Below, in pieces: positions 16,801 through 25,506 of a stretch of 64,000 nucleotides of DNA. The notes under the pieces are model-generated. The model did not search any database. It worked only from the letters and a program-made list of their open reading frames with translations, and was not told where the DNA came from. The number at the start of each line of letters is the position of its first letter. The first letter of the stretch is position 1. Position numbers and translations under genes: made by a program. Origin of the DNA: Paenibacillaceae bacterium (GTDB lineage: Bacteria > Bacillota > Clostridia > Lachnospirales > Lachnospiraceae); contig SVDU01000010.1 in the NCBI GenBank assembly GCA_015057705.1, forward strand, positions 1 through 64,000. Reading direction: 5' to 3'.

Positions 16801-17394
16801 TTATAAGAATAAAAAATACCTCGGAGTGGCTTTTTTATATTCCTCATAAGCCAAACCGAAAACAGCAGGAAGAAAACGCTCCTCCTCCAGAATCTGCAGA
16901 TGAAGAATTACTACGCACAACAGCGTAAATATTATCTGAAGTGGGTTGGAAAAAGCAAGGGCAAAACCAATATAGAATAGATCAAACCCTAGAAATGCAG
17001 GATTCCGGCTGATGTGATAAATTCCGCTTTTTATAAGTATAGTCTTTTGAGTTGTATCTACACCCGCTCGCCAGCTGGTCTTCATGCATGCCATTGCTGT
17101 AATAAATACTCCTGTTCCAAGAAATGCAATACTGATACCGGCAAAACGAATGGCTGGCTGTGACAGGATAAGACTCCCATCTTTTATCACAAACAGGCTG
17201 AGTAGTTGTACTGCTGCCATGGAAAACGTTGCTAGCTTAAGAGATGTTTCAATTTTGAATGTACGTGCAGGTTTATTGCCGCGGCCCAGCCGGTTTGTAT
17301 AAATGCCCCTCCTTTTTAATAAAATTTGTTTATATAAGTAACTACCATAGAACATGACCAATACAATGAAACCTGGTATATTAAATTGATCCAT
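16801..17394 (-). CDS. Isoprenylcysteine carboxyl methyltransferase (ICMT/PEMT-like) family membrane protein
   Basis: 197 aa with four or five membrane helices. The family signature lies at the C-terminal end: GIYHISRNPAFLGFDL, then EEERFLPAVFGLAYEEYKK, which binds S-adenosylmethionine in ICMT-fold methyltransferases. In bacteria such genes often sit next to heavy-metal ATPases, as here (ATPase 82 nt upstream, same strand), but the substrate is unknown. Own ribosome site AAAGGGG. Confidence 0.85.
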   Translation of the reverse strand: MDQFNIPGFIVLVMFYGSYLYKQILLKRRGIYTNRLGRGNKPARTFKIETSLKLATFSMAAVQLLSLFVIKDGSLILSQPAIRFAGISIAFLGTGVFITAMACMKTSWRAGVDTTQKTILIKSGIYHISRNPAFLGFDLFYIGFALAFSNPLQIIFTLLCVVILHLQILEEERFLPAVFGLAYEEYKKATPRYFLFL

Positions 17395-17441
17395 ATTGTC
17401 ACCCCTTTCTAATGGATATTTAAACCTCTCAGCAGATTTAT

Positions 17442-17471
17442 TCAGGAGGTGCTATTAATAGCACCTCCTGA
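17442..17471. repeat. 30-bp perfect palindrome (hairpin)
   Basis: Two 15-base arms, TCAGGAGGTGCTATT and AATAGCACCTCCTGA, complement exactly without a loop. It lies 5 bp past the ATPase stop and upstream of the ICMT-like gene, so it probably attenuates or terminates the leftward transcript. Confidence 0.75.
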
Positions 17472-17475
17472 GAAA

Positions 17476-19398
17476 TCAGTCTTTTGTCCGCAGCACCCGC
17501 ATAGCGTTGAGAATTGCAATCAGTGATACACCCACATCTGCGAAAACCGCTTCCCACATAGTGGCAATACCGAAGGCGCCAAACAAAAGGATGATGCCTT
17601 TTACTCCAAGTGCAAACGCAATATTCTGCCATACGATCCGTTTTGTTTTGCGTGCAATTGCAATGGCTTCCACAAGCTTTGTGGGTTCATCCGTCATTAA
17701 CACTACGTCTGCCGCTTCAATGGCAGCATCCGAGCCCAGACCGCCCATGGCAATGCCGATATCCGCACGCGCCAGGACTGGTGCATCGTTAATGCCGTCT
17801 CCTACAAAAGCCAGCTTGCCTTTTGCAGGTTTGTTTTTATCTAAAATTTCAACCTGTTCCACTTTTTGATCAGGAAGAAGTTGGGCATGGACCTCACTAA
17901 GACCCAGCTCATTTGCAATGGCCTCAGCAATCTGTACATTATCACCGGTCAGCATGACAGTCTTTCTTACTCCGGCTTCCTTAAGGCGTGCAATTGCCGA
18001 ACGGCTGTCGGCCTTGATTTCGTCGGCAATAACAATTGCTCCGACAAAGATTCCATTTACCGCCACATACACCTTTGTACCAATTTCATCATTTTGCGGG
18101 AAATCAATGTTTTCACGCTTCATCAGTTTATCATTTCCCGCAAGAATCTCCGATTTATCAGATGTGACACGGATGCCATGGCCGGAAATTTCTTCATAAT
18201 CACGAAGATCATCCTTTTCTATATCACCGCCATATGCTTTCATAATGGAACGTGCAATGGGGTGGTTGGAAAAGCTTTCGGCTTTTGCTGCGTATTCCAA
18301 CAGCTGCTCTTTAGTCGTTTCACCGGCAGGGTACAGGCCTGTGACTTCGAAAACACCTTTGGTAAGTGTACCAGTTTTATCAAAGACAACAGTATCCAGA
18401 CTGTTAAGCGCCTCCAAATAGTTGCTGCCCTTTACCAGGATGCCCCGTTTGGAAGCAGCTCCGATTCCCCCGAAAAAACCAAGCGGGATTGAAATAACCA
18501 GTGCACAGGGGCAGGAGATTACAAGGAAGATGAGTCCGCGGTTAATCCATTCCGTCCAGGTGCCGCCAAAGAACAACGGAGGAATGACCGCCAGCAGAAG
18601 TGCAAGCCCCACCACAACCGGTGTATAGTAACGTGAAAAAGTTGTGATAAAGTTTTCGGAGGGAGCTTTTTTGCTGCTGGCATTCTCTACCAGATCAATA
18701 ATTTTTGCTACGGTTGATTCACCAAATTCCCGGGTTACCTCCACCGTCAGTACACCGCTTTGATTAATGCAGCCTGCCAGCACCGCTTCCCCAGCTTTTA
18801 CAGAACGGGAAACCGATTCCCCGGTTAGTGCGCTGGTATCCAGCATGGATTCTCCATCTAATACCGATCCGTCTAATGGAATCTTTTCACCTGGGCGAAT
18901 CAAAATGATATCACCAATTTTAACCGTGTCAGGTGCAACCTTTTCTGTATCATTTCCCCGCTTTAAGTTGGCGTAATCGGGGCGGATATCCATAAGTGAA
19001 GTAATGGATTTTTTTGACTTTTGCACTGCGGCATCCTGAAAATACTCACCAATCTGATAAAAAAGCATTACTGCAACGCCCTCTGGGAAATCACCGATTG
19101 CAAATGCACCGATTGTTGCAACACTCATCAAAAAGTTTTCGTCAAAAATCTGGCCTTTGGTAATATTTTTAAACGCCTGCCAGACAACCTCTCCGCCAAG
19201 GATTAAATAGCTAAGTCCAAATATGGCAAAGTGATATGTGACTTCATATGGGAAAACTTTTTTCAGTACAAGACCTGCTGCAAACAGAATGATACCTGAT
19301 ATCAGCTGTATGATATTTCTCTTGTTTAAGTCTCCGCCTTCATGCTCGTGTGTATGATCATGGGAATGGATGTGGGAATGTTCATGATTGTGTGCCAT
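17476..19398 (-). CDS. Heavy-metal P1B-type ATPase (Zn/Cd/Pb exporter)
   Basis: 640 aa. The N-terminal tail is very rich in His (HEHSHIHSHDHTHEHE) in place of the usual CxxC heavy-metal domain. Conserved parts: TGES actuator loop, SCPCALVIS in the metal-binding helix, DKTGTLTKG phosphorylation site, SNHPIA and the hinge GDGINDAPVLA. The CPC motif with a His-rich tail fits export of Zn2+, Cd2+ or Pb2+. Its promoter has an ArsR/SmtB-type operator in the spacer, so metal should induce it. No matching ArsR-family repressor gene is in the window. Confidence 0.93.
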   Translation of the reverse strand: MAHNHEHSHIHSHDHTHEHEGGDLNKRNIIQLISGIILFAAGLVLKKVFPYEVTYHFAIFGLSYLILGGEVVWQAFKNITKGQIFDENFLMSVATIGAFAIGDFPEGVAVMLFYQIGEYFQDAAVQKSKKSITSLMDIRPDYANLKRGNDTEKVAPDTVKIGDIILIRPGEKIPLDGSVLDGESMLDTSALTGESVSRSVKAGEAVLAGCINQSGVLTVEVTREFGESTVAKIIDLVENASSKKAPSENFITTFSRYYTPVVVGLALLLAVIPPLFFGGTWTEWINRGLIFLVISCPCALVISIPLGFFGGIGAASKRGILVKGSNYLEALNSLDTVVFDKTGTLTKGVFEVTGLYPAGETTKEQLLEYAAKAESFSNHPIARSIMKAYGGDIEKDDLRDYEEISGHGIRVTSDKSEILAGNDKLMKRENIDFPQNDEIGTKVYVAVNGIFVGAIVIADEIKADSRSAIARLKEAGVRKTVMLTGDNVQIAEAIANELGLSEVHAQLLPDQKVEQVEILDKNKPAKGKLAFVGDGINDAPVLARADIGIAMGGLGSDAAIEAADVVLMTDEPTKLVEAIAIARKTKRIVWQNIAFALGVKGIILLFGAFGIATMWEAVFADVGVSLIAILNAMRVLRTKD

Positions 19399-19463
19399 AT
19401 TAATAACCTTCCTTCCTTTTATCGCTAAAGCAATTATTAACTGTTGAATGATCCTTCAATTGT

Positions 19464-19493
19464 ATTATAATTGAATATATGTTCAACTGTCAA
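19464..19493 (-). promoter_or_regulatory. P-ATPase promoter with ArsR/SmtB-type operator
   Basis: On the minus strand TTGACA (19493-19488), an 18-bp spacer and TATAAT (19469-19464). The spacer holds TTGAATATATGTTCAA (19471-19486), which fits the TGAA-N6-TTCA core bound by SmtB/CzrA/CadC-type sensors. A bound repressor would cover both boxes. Confidence 0.8.
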
Positions 19494-19785
19494 TATGTAA
19501 ATCAAATATATTAAGAAAATAATTCTGACTTTCATAAAGCAGAAAAATACTGGTAATGTTGAGATAATAATAGGTCTAAAATATTTACAATCGGAAAAAT
19601 GTTACGGTATGTTGCAGATTAGTGGTAGAAAATGTCAGAACAATAGTAATTGTGACGTTTTTTTGTAATCATGCAAAACATTATGGAATAATATGTCAAA
19701 ATATGGTATATTTTATTATATTAGAAGAAATAAAATTTGCTTCTAATTTTGAATTATTATTATATAAAAGTGGAGGATACAAGAG
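19494..19785. other. Intergenic between divergent genes
   Basis: AT-rich. It holds the ribosome site (GGAGG) of the zinc-ribbon gene and presumably its promoter, not clearly resolved. No other feature seen. Confidence 0.4.
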
Positions 19786-20073
19786 ATGTATTGTAAAAAT
19801 TGTTCAAAAGAGATTGATGACAAAGCAGCCATCTGTCCACACTGTGGTGTGGCACAGACTCCTCAAGTGGTTGATAATGGCGGTTTTGGGTGGGGACTTT
19901 TAGGCTGCTGTATTCCATTAGTAGGATTAATTCTGTTTCTGGTTTGGAAAGATTCAAAACCAAAGACTGCGAAAGCAGCAGGTATTGGCGCATTAATTAG
20001 CGTTGTTTGCATGATTCTTTTTTATGCATTAATGTTTGGACTGGGACTTCTGGGTGCTATGGCGGGTTATTAA
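19786..20073 (+). CDS. Zinc-ribbon membrane protein
   Basis: 95 aa. An N-terminal zinc ribbon (YCKNCSKEI, then CPHCG; C3, C6, C18, C21) is followed by two membrane helices (about 36-52 and 66-92). This zinc_ribbon_2 plus membrane architecture is common in Clostridia and has no assigned biochemical role. GGAGG ribosome site. The DUF2085 gene starts 21 bp downstream and may be co-transcribed. Confidence 0.75.
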   Translation: MYCKNCSKEIDDKAAICPHCGVAQTPQVVDNGGFGWGLLGCCIPLVGLILFLVWKDSKPKTAKAAGIGALISVVCMILFYALMFGLGLLGAMAGY

Positions 20074-20093
20074 ATCCGGCGGCCCTACTTGTT

Positions 20094-20447
20094 ATGAGTG
20101 GTTTTTTCTATCGATGGCTCCCAATTTTCTTTGGCTGCCATTGCAGGGCGGAACGTTCATTTTTTCTGAATGGAAAGCAATTTCCTATTTGTGCAAGATG
20201 TACCGGTGAATTGGTGGGTATCCTGTTATTGGGAATTACCTATGCCATGTATCACCCACCAATTTTATATGCTTTGATTTTCTTGATTCCCATGATACTT
20301 GACGGTGGTATTCAGTTACTGACTACATATGAAAGCACCAATATCAGGAGGTTTTTAACCGGCCTGTTTTTTGGATATGGACTTTTTCATCTGTTTCTGG
20401 CAAGTATAATTGCTACATATTGGTTTGGATATCATATGGCTAAGTGA
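20094..20447 (+). CDS. DUF2085 membrane protein
   Basis: 117 aa from the ATG at 20094. The family core is present: GCHCRAERSFFLNGKQFPIC followed by ARCTGELVG, with conserved CH, ERSF and CARCTG, and three membrane helices after it. No biochemical function is established for DUF2085. The start has no clear ribosome site; reading can be extended left to 20007, but that part overlaps the zinc-ribbon gene in another frame and has no family similarity. Confidence 0.75.
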   Translation: MSGFFYRWLPIFFGCHCRAERSFFLNGKQFPICARCTGELVGILLLGITYAMYHPPILYALIFLIPMILDGGIQLLTTYESTNIRRFLTGLFFGYGLFHLFLASIIATYWFGYHMAK

Positions 20448-20645
20448 ATCAGTTAAATCTGGCAAAATAAAAAAGGCAGGAGCAGACACAAAGAAGATGA
20501 AGTAAAACTTGGTGAGGAGAGCTGTTTATGGCGACTCATCAATAAAATTCATCCGTTTGACGTTTGGTTCTGCTTTTTTGTATGACAAAAGAAACTCTGT
20601 CAATGAGTCACGATATGATATCTAAATTTTAAGGGAGAATGATAT
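20448..20645. other. Intergenic, possible long-loop hairpin
   Basis: An A-rich stretch with AAAAAAGGCAG near 20470 could pair with CTGCTTTTTT near 20572 over a long loop and end the upstream transcript. Evidence is weak; no gene seen. Confidence 0.3.
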
Positions 20646-21584
20646 ATGATTAAAACAGTGAAAAGCGCCTATTTGAAGTTAAAAAATAATCTCGACCAAA
20701 AAGATTATGAATTGATTCATATGCTTGAAATACAATGCGCCCAGAACGATCAAATCACTCTGAAGCTTGAGCTGGACTATAAACTGAGTGATGCTCAAAA
20801 CAGAACGGCGGATACCCCAATTTCTAATATAAATGAATTCATGTACTTTAACGGTGAAGAATTAATCGGCTATATGGGGATATGCAGTTTTGGAGGAATC
20901 TCTCAGCCATTGGAGATTACAGGAATGGTACACCCTGAGTACAGACGTCAGGGGATTTTTTCAAAACTGATGGAACTGGTCATTGCAGAATGTAGAACAA
21001 GAAATGCAGAAGGAATTTTGGCCTTGTGTGATAAAAAATCCATTTCCGGTCAGGGGTTTTTAAAAAAGATCAGTGCTGTTTATAAATTTTCCGAATTTGA
21101 AATGTATCTGAATCATAAATTTTATGAGACGTTGGAAAAACAGCAGCCTTCTGGTATCACATTCAGAAAAGCTGTCAATGCAGACGCTTCAGAGATAAAC
21201 CGGCAAAACATGATTTATTTTGGAGATGATTCGGAAGAAGAAAATGAGGATTCTGAAGATAGTGGAATTCTTCTGCCCGAAGAGGAAGAAAAACGAGGCA
21301 TGACAATCTATATTGCTGAAAAGGAAGAAAGAATAATCGGGAAGGTAAATCTTCAGATGTCTGATAGTGGTACTGGTGGAATCTATGGGCTTGGTATATT
21401 GCCTGAGTTTAGGGGTAATGGGTTTGGAAGAGCAATTCTCACCTTTGGGGTAGAAAAGCTGAAAGATGCAAAAGCCACAGAGGTGATGCTTCAGGTAGCT
21501 GCGGAAAATGGAACGGCTCTCAACTTATACAAATCCTGCGGATTTCAGGAAACATCGGTTATGGATTATTTTAAGTTAAAGTAA
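20646..21584 (+). CDS. Tandem GNAT N-acetyltransferase
   Basis: 312 aa with two GNAT domains. The first (about 60-150) has VHPEYRRQGIFSKLMELVI, the second (about 165-310) has LGILPEFRGNGFGRAILTFG; both carry the R/Q-x-x-G-x-G/A acetyl-CoA loop, somewhat changed in the first (RRQGIF). An acidic linker (EEENEDSEDSG) lies between them inside domain 2. The acceptor substrate is unknown. GGGAG ribosome site. The MFS gene follows by 25 bp, suggesting a joint resistance or detoxification role (inference). Confidence 0.85.
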   Translation: MIKTVKSAYLKLKNNLDQKDYELIHMLEIQCAQNDQITLKLELDYKLSDAQNRTADTPISNINEFMYFNGEELIGYMGICSFGGISQPLEITGMVHPEYRRQGIFSKLMELVIAECRTRNAEGILALCDKKSISGQGFLKKISAVYKFSEFEMYLNHKFYETLEKQQPSGITFRKAVNADASEINRQNMIYFGDDSEEENEDSEDSGILLPEEEEKRGMTIYIAEKEERIIGKVNLQMSDSGTGGIYGLGILPEFRGNGFGRAILTFGVEKLKDAKATEVMLQVAAENGTALNLYKSCGFQETSVMDYFKLK

Positions 21585-21609
21585 ATGTGAAGAAGGAAAC
21601 GATCACAAA

Positions 21610-22866
21610 ATGAAGAATTCGTTGTTAAAGCATCCACTGATTGAATTGTTAAAGAACAACAAGGGAAATCCAAAGACTCTGATTTTAATGGAACCACTCT
21701 GGGGCATTCCCTATAATTTGATTGCACCTTTTGCCACATTATATATGTACACCCAAGGGATAACAGATGTTCAGATTGGTTTGATTTTATCGGTTTCCAT
21801 GGTTGTTCAGGTGATTTTTTCTTTTATTGGAGGTATCCTCACTGATAAGCTGGGACGTAAATTCACAACCATGATGGGAGATTTCTTTGGCTGGGGTGTT
21901 GCCTGCCTCATATGGGCTGTTTCTGGTAATTTCTGGTTCTTTTTAGCAGCAGTTTTATTTAACAGTTTTGAACAGATTAACCAGACTGCCTGGTACTGTC
22001 TGCTGATAGAGGATGCAGACTCCAGGGATTTAATCGGAATCTATACATGGGTAAATATTGGCGGTCTGATTGCAATCTTTTTTGCACCAATTTCTGGATT
22101 GCTGATCAATACCTTTTCCGTGGTTCCGGTTGTACGCGTTCTATATGTTGTTTTTGCTGTGAATATGCTGATTAAAGTGATTATTACGTTCCGGTATTGT
22201 AAAGAAACCCGGCAGGGGAAGATCCGTATGGCTGAAACCAAAAACACCTCTGTCTTTCATATGATTTATGAATATAGGGACTTAATACCAAAAGTACTGA
22301 TAAATAAAGAGATTGTGAAAGTGCTGATTGTCTGTGTAATATTGCATATAGCAAATCTGGTAAACACCAGCTTCTTTAGCCTGTATGTGACGCAAAGGCT
22401 GGGAATCGCAGACCGATATCTTGCCTTTTTCCCGATTTTAAATGCCGCTGTAATGCTGATTTTTATGATTGGCGTACAGCACCGTTTGGAATCTGTGAAA
22501 TTTCGGATACCAATGTGGATCGGTCTTGTATTATATGCCGCGTGCTCAGTTCTCCTGATCCTGACTCCTATTGGCAGCAGTATGCCGTTTATTATCGTCT
22601 ATGTTTTTGTTGGGGCGGTGGCAGGCGGACTTGTAATGCCTCGCAAAGACGCCTTGCTTCAGCTAAACATCAATCCCAATGAACGGGCCCGCATTAATGC
22701 TCTTATTATGTCCTTTACCATTGCATTTGCATCTCCCTTTGGTTACCTGGCAGGCTGGCTTTCCAGTATAGACCGCCGTTTACCATTTATATTTACATTT
22801 TCGATCTATACCATAGCAATCATGATTGTTGGTAAAATCTGCGATCCTGAATTTGCACAAGAGTGA
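21610..22866 (+). CDS. Major facilitator superfamily transporter
   Basis: 418 aa with about 12 membrane helices. The MFS motif A lies in the loop between helices 2 and 3 (GGILTDKLGRKFTTMMG). Probably a drug or metabolite exporter by overall type; substrate unknown. AAGGAAA ribosome site; probably in one transcript with the double GNAT gene. Confidence 0.85.
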   Translation: MKNSLLKHPLIELLKNNKGNPKTLILMEPLWGIPYNLIAPFATLYMYTQGITDVQIGLILSVSMVVQVIFSFIGGILTDKLGRKFTTMMGDFFGWGVACLIWAVSGNFWFFLAAVLFNSFEQINQTAWYCLLIEDADSRDLIGIYTWVNIGGLIAIFFAPISGLLINTFSVVPVVRVLYVVFAVNMLIKVIITFRYCKETRQGKIRMAETKNTSVFHMIYEYRDLIPKVLINKEIVKVLIVCVILHIANLVNTSFFSLYVTQRLGIADRYLAFFPILNAAVMLIFMIGVQHRLESVKFRIPMWIGLVLYAACSVLLILTPIGSSMPFIIVYVFVGAVAGGLVMPRKDALLQLNINPNERARINALIMSFTIAFASPFGYLAGWLSSIDRRLPFIFTFSIYTIAIMIVGKICDPEFAQE

Positions 22867-22938
22867 TATAGTCTCCATTAGTCAAATCGCTTTTGAAGAG
22901 CCTGATCATTGCCAAATATGACTAATTAGCCTGTATTC

Positions 22939-22967
22939 TTGACAAACAGCCACTTATTCTGTATACT
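22939..22967 (+). promoter_or_regulatory. Promoter of the small ORF/DEAD-box helicase transcript
   Basis: TTGACA (22939-22944), a 17-bp spacer and TATACT (22962-22967). It leaves a leader of about 105 nt before the 53-aa gene. Confidence 0.75.
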
Positions 22968-23006
22968 GACACTATAGATAGGTAACTATTTTCAAACGTT
23001 TTTAGA

Positions 23007-23031
23007 GGCTCTATTCTTGAAGAATAGAGCC
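23007..23031 (+). promoter_or_regulatory. Leader hairpin
   Basis: GGCTCTATTCT (23007-23017) pairs perfectly with AGAATAGAGCC (23021-23031), inside the 5' leader. No long T-run follows (CTTTACCTTT), so it could be an attenuator, an mRNA-stabilising stem or a weak terminator. Confidence 0.55.
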
Positions 23032-23079
23032 TTTACCTTTGAAAGATAATAGATCAATAAATGATTGGAGGAATACGAG

Positions 23080-23241
23080 ATGTCAATGAAAGATATAGAA
23101 AAAATGAAAAAATTACTGGAAGAGAAGAAATCCAAGGGTGCTTTTTTACAGTCTGAAAAGAAAATTGGTTGTGGTAAAGTTGAAAAGAGGAATAAGAATA
23201 TAGGAATTGAATTTACAAGAACGCATAAAATTTCACAGTAA
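23080..23241 (+). CDS. 53-aa basic protein upstream of DEAD-box helicase
   Basis: Reads MSMKDIEKMKKLLEEKKSKG, then FLQSEKKIG and a basic C-terminus ending THKISQ. A good GGAGG ribosome site lies 8 nt before the ATG. The first 20 residues would form a charged helix; the rest is basic with one Cys. No known family recognised. It lies 42 bp upstream of the DEAD-box gene under a shared promoter and could be an RNA-binding partner or a translational leader (inference). Confidence 0.65.
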   Translation: MSMKDIEKMKKLLEEKKSKGAFLQSEKKIGCGKVEKRNKNIGIEFTRTHKISQ

Positions 23242-23283
23242 ATGTGAATTAGGACAGACAATACAGATTTTAGAGGAGAATGC

Positions 23284-24660
23284 ATGCAGTTTAAAGATTT
23301 AAAGATTATGCCTGATATTATTAAGGCACTGGAAAAAGAAAATTACGAAACTCCCACACCGATTCAGGAAAAAGCAATTCCCGTTATATTGGAAGGCAGG
23401 GATTTATTGGGCTGTGCCCAGACAGGTACTGGAAAAACGGCCGCATTTGCCATACCAACCCTTCAGCTCCTAAGCAAGGAAAATGCCCCTCGTACTTCAA
23501 AACAAAATATTAGGGCGCTTGTCATAACACCAACCAGAGAACTGGCTCTTCAGATTGATGAAAGTTTTCATACTTACGGACAGTTTACCAATTTAAAAAG
23601 CTGTGTGGTCTTTGGTGGAGTATCCCAAAAACCACAGGAGGATGAGTTAAAACGGGGAGTTGATATTCTTGTGGCAACTCCGGGCAGACTTCTGGCACTC
23701 ATGGATCAGAAGCTTATAAATATAGATCATTTAAAAATACTGATTCTGGACGAAGCTGACCGTATGCTGGATATGGGATTTATAAATGATGTGAAAAAGA
23801 TCATAGCAAAAACACCACCAAAGAAGCAGACCTTATTTTTTTCCGCCACAATGCCACCAGACATTGCCAGACTGGCAGGTACGATTCTTAAAAATCCAGC
23901 GGAAATAAAAATAACCCCGGTATCTTCAACCGTGGATACCATTAACCAGTATCTCTATTACACAGATAAAAGCAGTAAAAAAGATCTGCTTTTGCACATT
24001 CTGGAAAATAAAGAGATTGTTTCTGTCCTGGTATTTGTACGTACAAAGCATGGTGCGGACCGTCTGATCAAGCAATTGGCAAGGAGTAACGTATCGGCAC
24101 AGGCGATTCATGGGGATAAATCCCAGGGAGCACGTCAGCGTGCACTAAGCTGCTTTAAAGACAAAACGCTGCGGATTCTGCTTGCTACAGATATTGCAGC
24201 AAGAGGAATTGACATTGATGAATTAACCCATGTCATAAACTTTGACCTGCCGGATACTCCTGAGACATATGTACACCGGATTGGGCGTACAGGCAGAGCA
24301 GGTCTTTCCGGGACAGCAATATCCTTTTGTGATTTTGATGAAAAAGAGCAGCTGAAAGATATTGAACGGTTAATTGGAAAAAAATTAACAGAGGTGAGCG
24401 ATCATCCCTATCCATTAAAAAACAACTTTCCGGCAATAAAAACCACTCAGCCAAAAAGAGATACAGGACGCACAGAAAAGGCAAAAAGCCATCCATCCTC
24501 ACAGAAAGCCAATGCAGCATCAAAAAAAGAATCGCACCAGCCCGTAACGGGAAAAAAGGCATCAGCCTCAAAGAAAAAATATCGGATGACGGCGGATGGG
24601 ACGTTAAAAGAGAAAAAGAGTTATAATAGTTTTTCAACAAGAAGAAAAAGCAGCAAATAA
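23284..24660 (+). CDS. DEAD-box ATP-dependent RNA helicase (RhlE/DeaD-like)
   Basis: 458 aa. All helicase motifs are visible: Q motif with TPIQEKAIP, motif I AQTGTGKT, PTRELALQ, motif II DEAD, motif III SAT, motif IV/V (LVFVRTK, ATDIAARGIDI) and motif VI HRIGRTGRAG. The tail of about 80 residues is basic and low-complexity (KKXSXSKK type) for non-specific RNA binding. Probably acts in ribosome assembly or mRNA turnover, often cold-induced in this family. GAGGAG ribosome site. Confidence 0.93.
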   Translation: MQFKDLKIMPDIIKALEKENYETPTPIQEKAIPVILEGRDLLGCAQTGTGKTAAFAIPTLQLLSKENAPRTSKQNIRALVITPTRELALQIDESFHTYGQFTNLKSCVVFGGVSQKPQEDELKRGVDILVATPGRLLALMDQKLINIDHLKILILDEADRMLDMGFINDVKKIIAKTPPKKQTLFFSATMPPDIARLAGTILKNPAEIKITPVSSTVDTINQYLYYTDKSSKKDLLLHILENKEIVSVLVFVRTKHGADRLIKQLARSNVSAQAIHGDKSQGARQRALSCFKDKTLRILLATDIAARGIDIDELTHVINFDLPDTPETYVHRIGRTGRAGLSGTAISFCDFDEKEQLKDIERLIGKKLTEVSDHPYPLKNNFPAIKTTQPKRDTGRTEKAKSHPSSQKANAASKKESHQPVTGKKASASKKKYRMTADGTLKEKKSYNSFSTRRKSSK

Positions 24661-24708
24661 AAAAGAGAGGTATTGAGATTGATGAAAATCTCAATGCCTC
24701 TTTTTTTG
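24661..24708 (+). terminator. Rho-independent terminator of the helicase gene
   Basis: AGAGGTATTGAGATT pairs with AATCTCAATGCCTCT (one G-T pair), followed by seven T. Confidence 0.85.
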
Positions 24709-24771
24709 TGTGACAGTAAAAAATAAACCCCCTGCCATGCAGGGGGAGGGCTGATCTTTAGATATAAGTTA

Positions 24772-24824
24772 CTCCTGTGCTAAAATAAATGTAGGTCTGC
24801 AAACCACAAATAAAAGCACAGGAG
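24772..24824 (+). promoter_or_regulatory. RBS-sequestering hairpin upstream of tnpA
   Basis: CTCCTGTGCT (24772-24781) pairs exactly with AGCACAGGAG (24815-24824). The right arm contains the AGGAG ribosome site 7 nt before the tnpA ATG, so the stem would hide it. The IS200 family is known to silence its transposase in this way. Confidence 0.8.
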
Positions 24825-24831
24825 ATCCATA

Positions 24832-25305
24832 ATGGACATTAATAGTTTAGCCCATACTAAATGGGAATGCAAGTACCACATAGTCTTTGCACCAAAATAT
24901 AGAAGGCAAGTGATCTACAAAGATATAAAAGCAGATGTTGGTCAAATTCTAGGAAGTTTATGTCGGAGAAAAGGAATTGAGATAATGGAAGCGCAATGTA
25001 TGCCAGATCATGTACACATGTTAATACGAATTCCACCAAAATACTCAGTATCAGAAATAATGGGATACTTAAAGGGAAAAAGTTCGCTAATGATATTTGA
25101 AAAGCATGCGAATTTAAAATATAAGTATGGAAATCGGCATTTTTGGTGCCGTGGATATTACGTCGATACAGTAGGAAAGAATACAGCTGCGATTAAGGAT
25201 TACATACAAAACCAGATAAAAGAAGATTTAGAATACGACCAGATGTCACTAATAGAGTATATAGACCCGTTTACGGGTGAGCCGGTGAAGAAAAACAAGA
25301 AATAA
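24832..25305 (+). CDS. tnpA: IS200/IS605-family Y1 transposase TnpA
   Basis: 157 aa, full length for the family. The HUH metal motif is DHVHMLI and the catalytic tyrosine lies in the last third (RGYYVDTVGKN). N-terminal YHIVFAPKYRRQV and GIEIMEAQCMPDHVH are highly typical. It cuts and joins single-stranded DNA at hairpin ends during replication. The gene appears intact, so the element may be active. Confidence 0.95.
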   Translation: MDINSLAHTKWECKYHIVFAPKYRRQVIYKDIKADVGQILGSLCRRKGIEIMEAQCMPDHVHMLIRIPPKYSVSEIMGYLKGKSSLMIFEKHANLKYKYGNRHFWCRGYYVDTVGKNTAAIKDYIQNQIKEDLEYDQMSLIEYIDPFTGEPVKKNKK

Positions 25306-25506
25306 GACTCTTAAGAGTCAGTTGGAAATCAAAGCAAACCAGCAAGCCCCCTTTGGGGCTGCGCCGGAGATAGGTAGCTCCGATTAAGCCCTTTTAAGGG
25401 CAGCTGAGAATGTGGTGCAGTAGGCAGACTTTCGGAGCGCCTTCCGGGCGCAAGCAGGAAATAAACCCCTTATAGGGGTTGAGCAAGCCACCGGCTAAGC
25501 CGGTGG
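25306..25506 (+). ncRNA. Structured tail of the IS200 element (seven consecutive hairpins)
   Basis: Starting right after the tnpA stop: palindrome 25306-25319, AGCCCC/GGGGCT 25345-25360, CGGAG/CTCCG 25365-25382, GCCCTT/AAGGGC 25388-25401, GCGCC/GGCGC 25437-25451, AACCCCT/AGGGGTT 25464-25480 and CCACCGGC/GCCGGTGG 25488-25506. Such density suggests a folded RNA or single-strand DNA structure, longer than the simple right end of classical IS200. Function unknown; no promoter of its own was identified. Confidence 0.5.

Noticed and set aside
17507-18976. Open frames antisense to the P-type ATPase
   Set aside because: They mirror a conserved gene, have no ribosome sites and no recognisable domains.
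20084-20097. TACTTGTTATG shared with the intron-exon repeat at 76 and 4313
   Set aside because: Only 11 bases match and the surrounding sequence is unrelated, so chance is the simpler explanation.
23727-24694. Minus-strand frames over the DEAD-box gene
   Set aside because: Shadow frames of a clearly conserved helicase.
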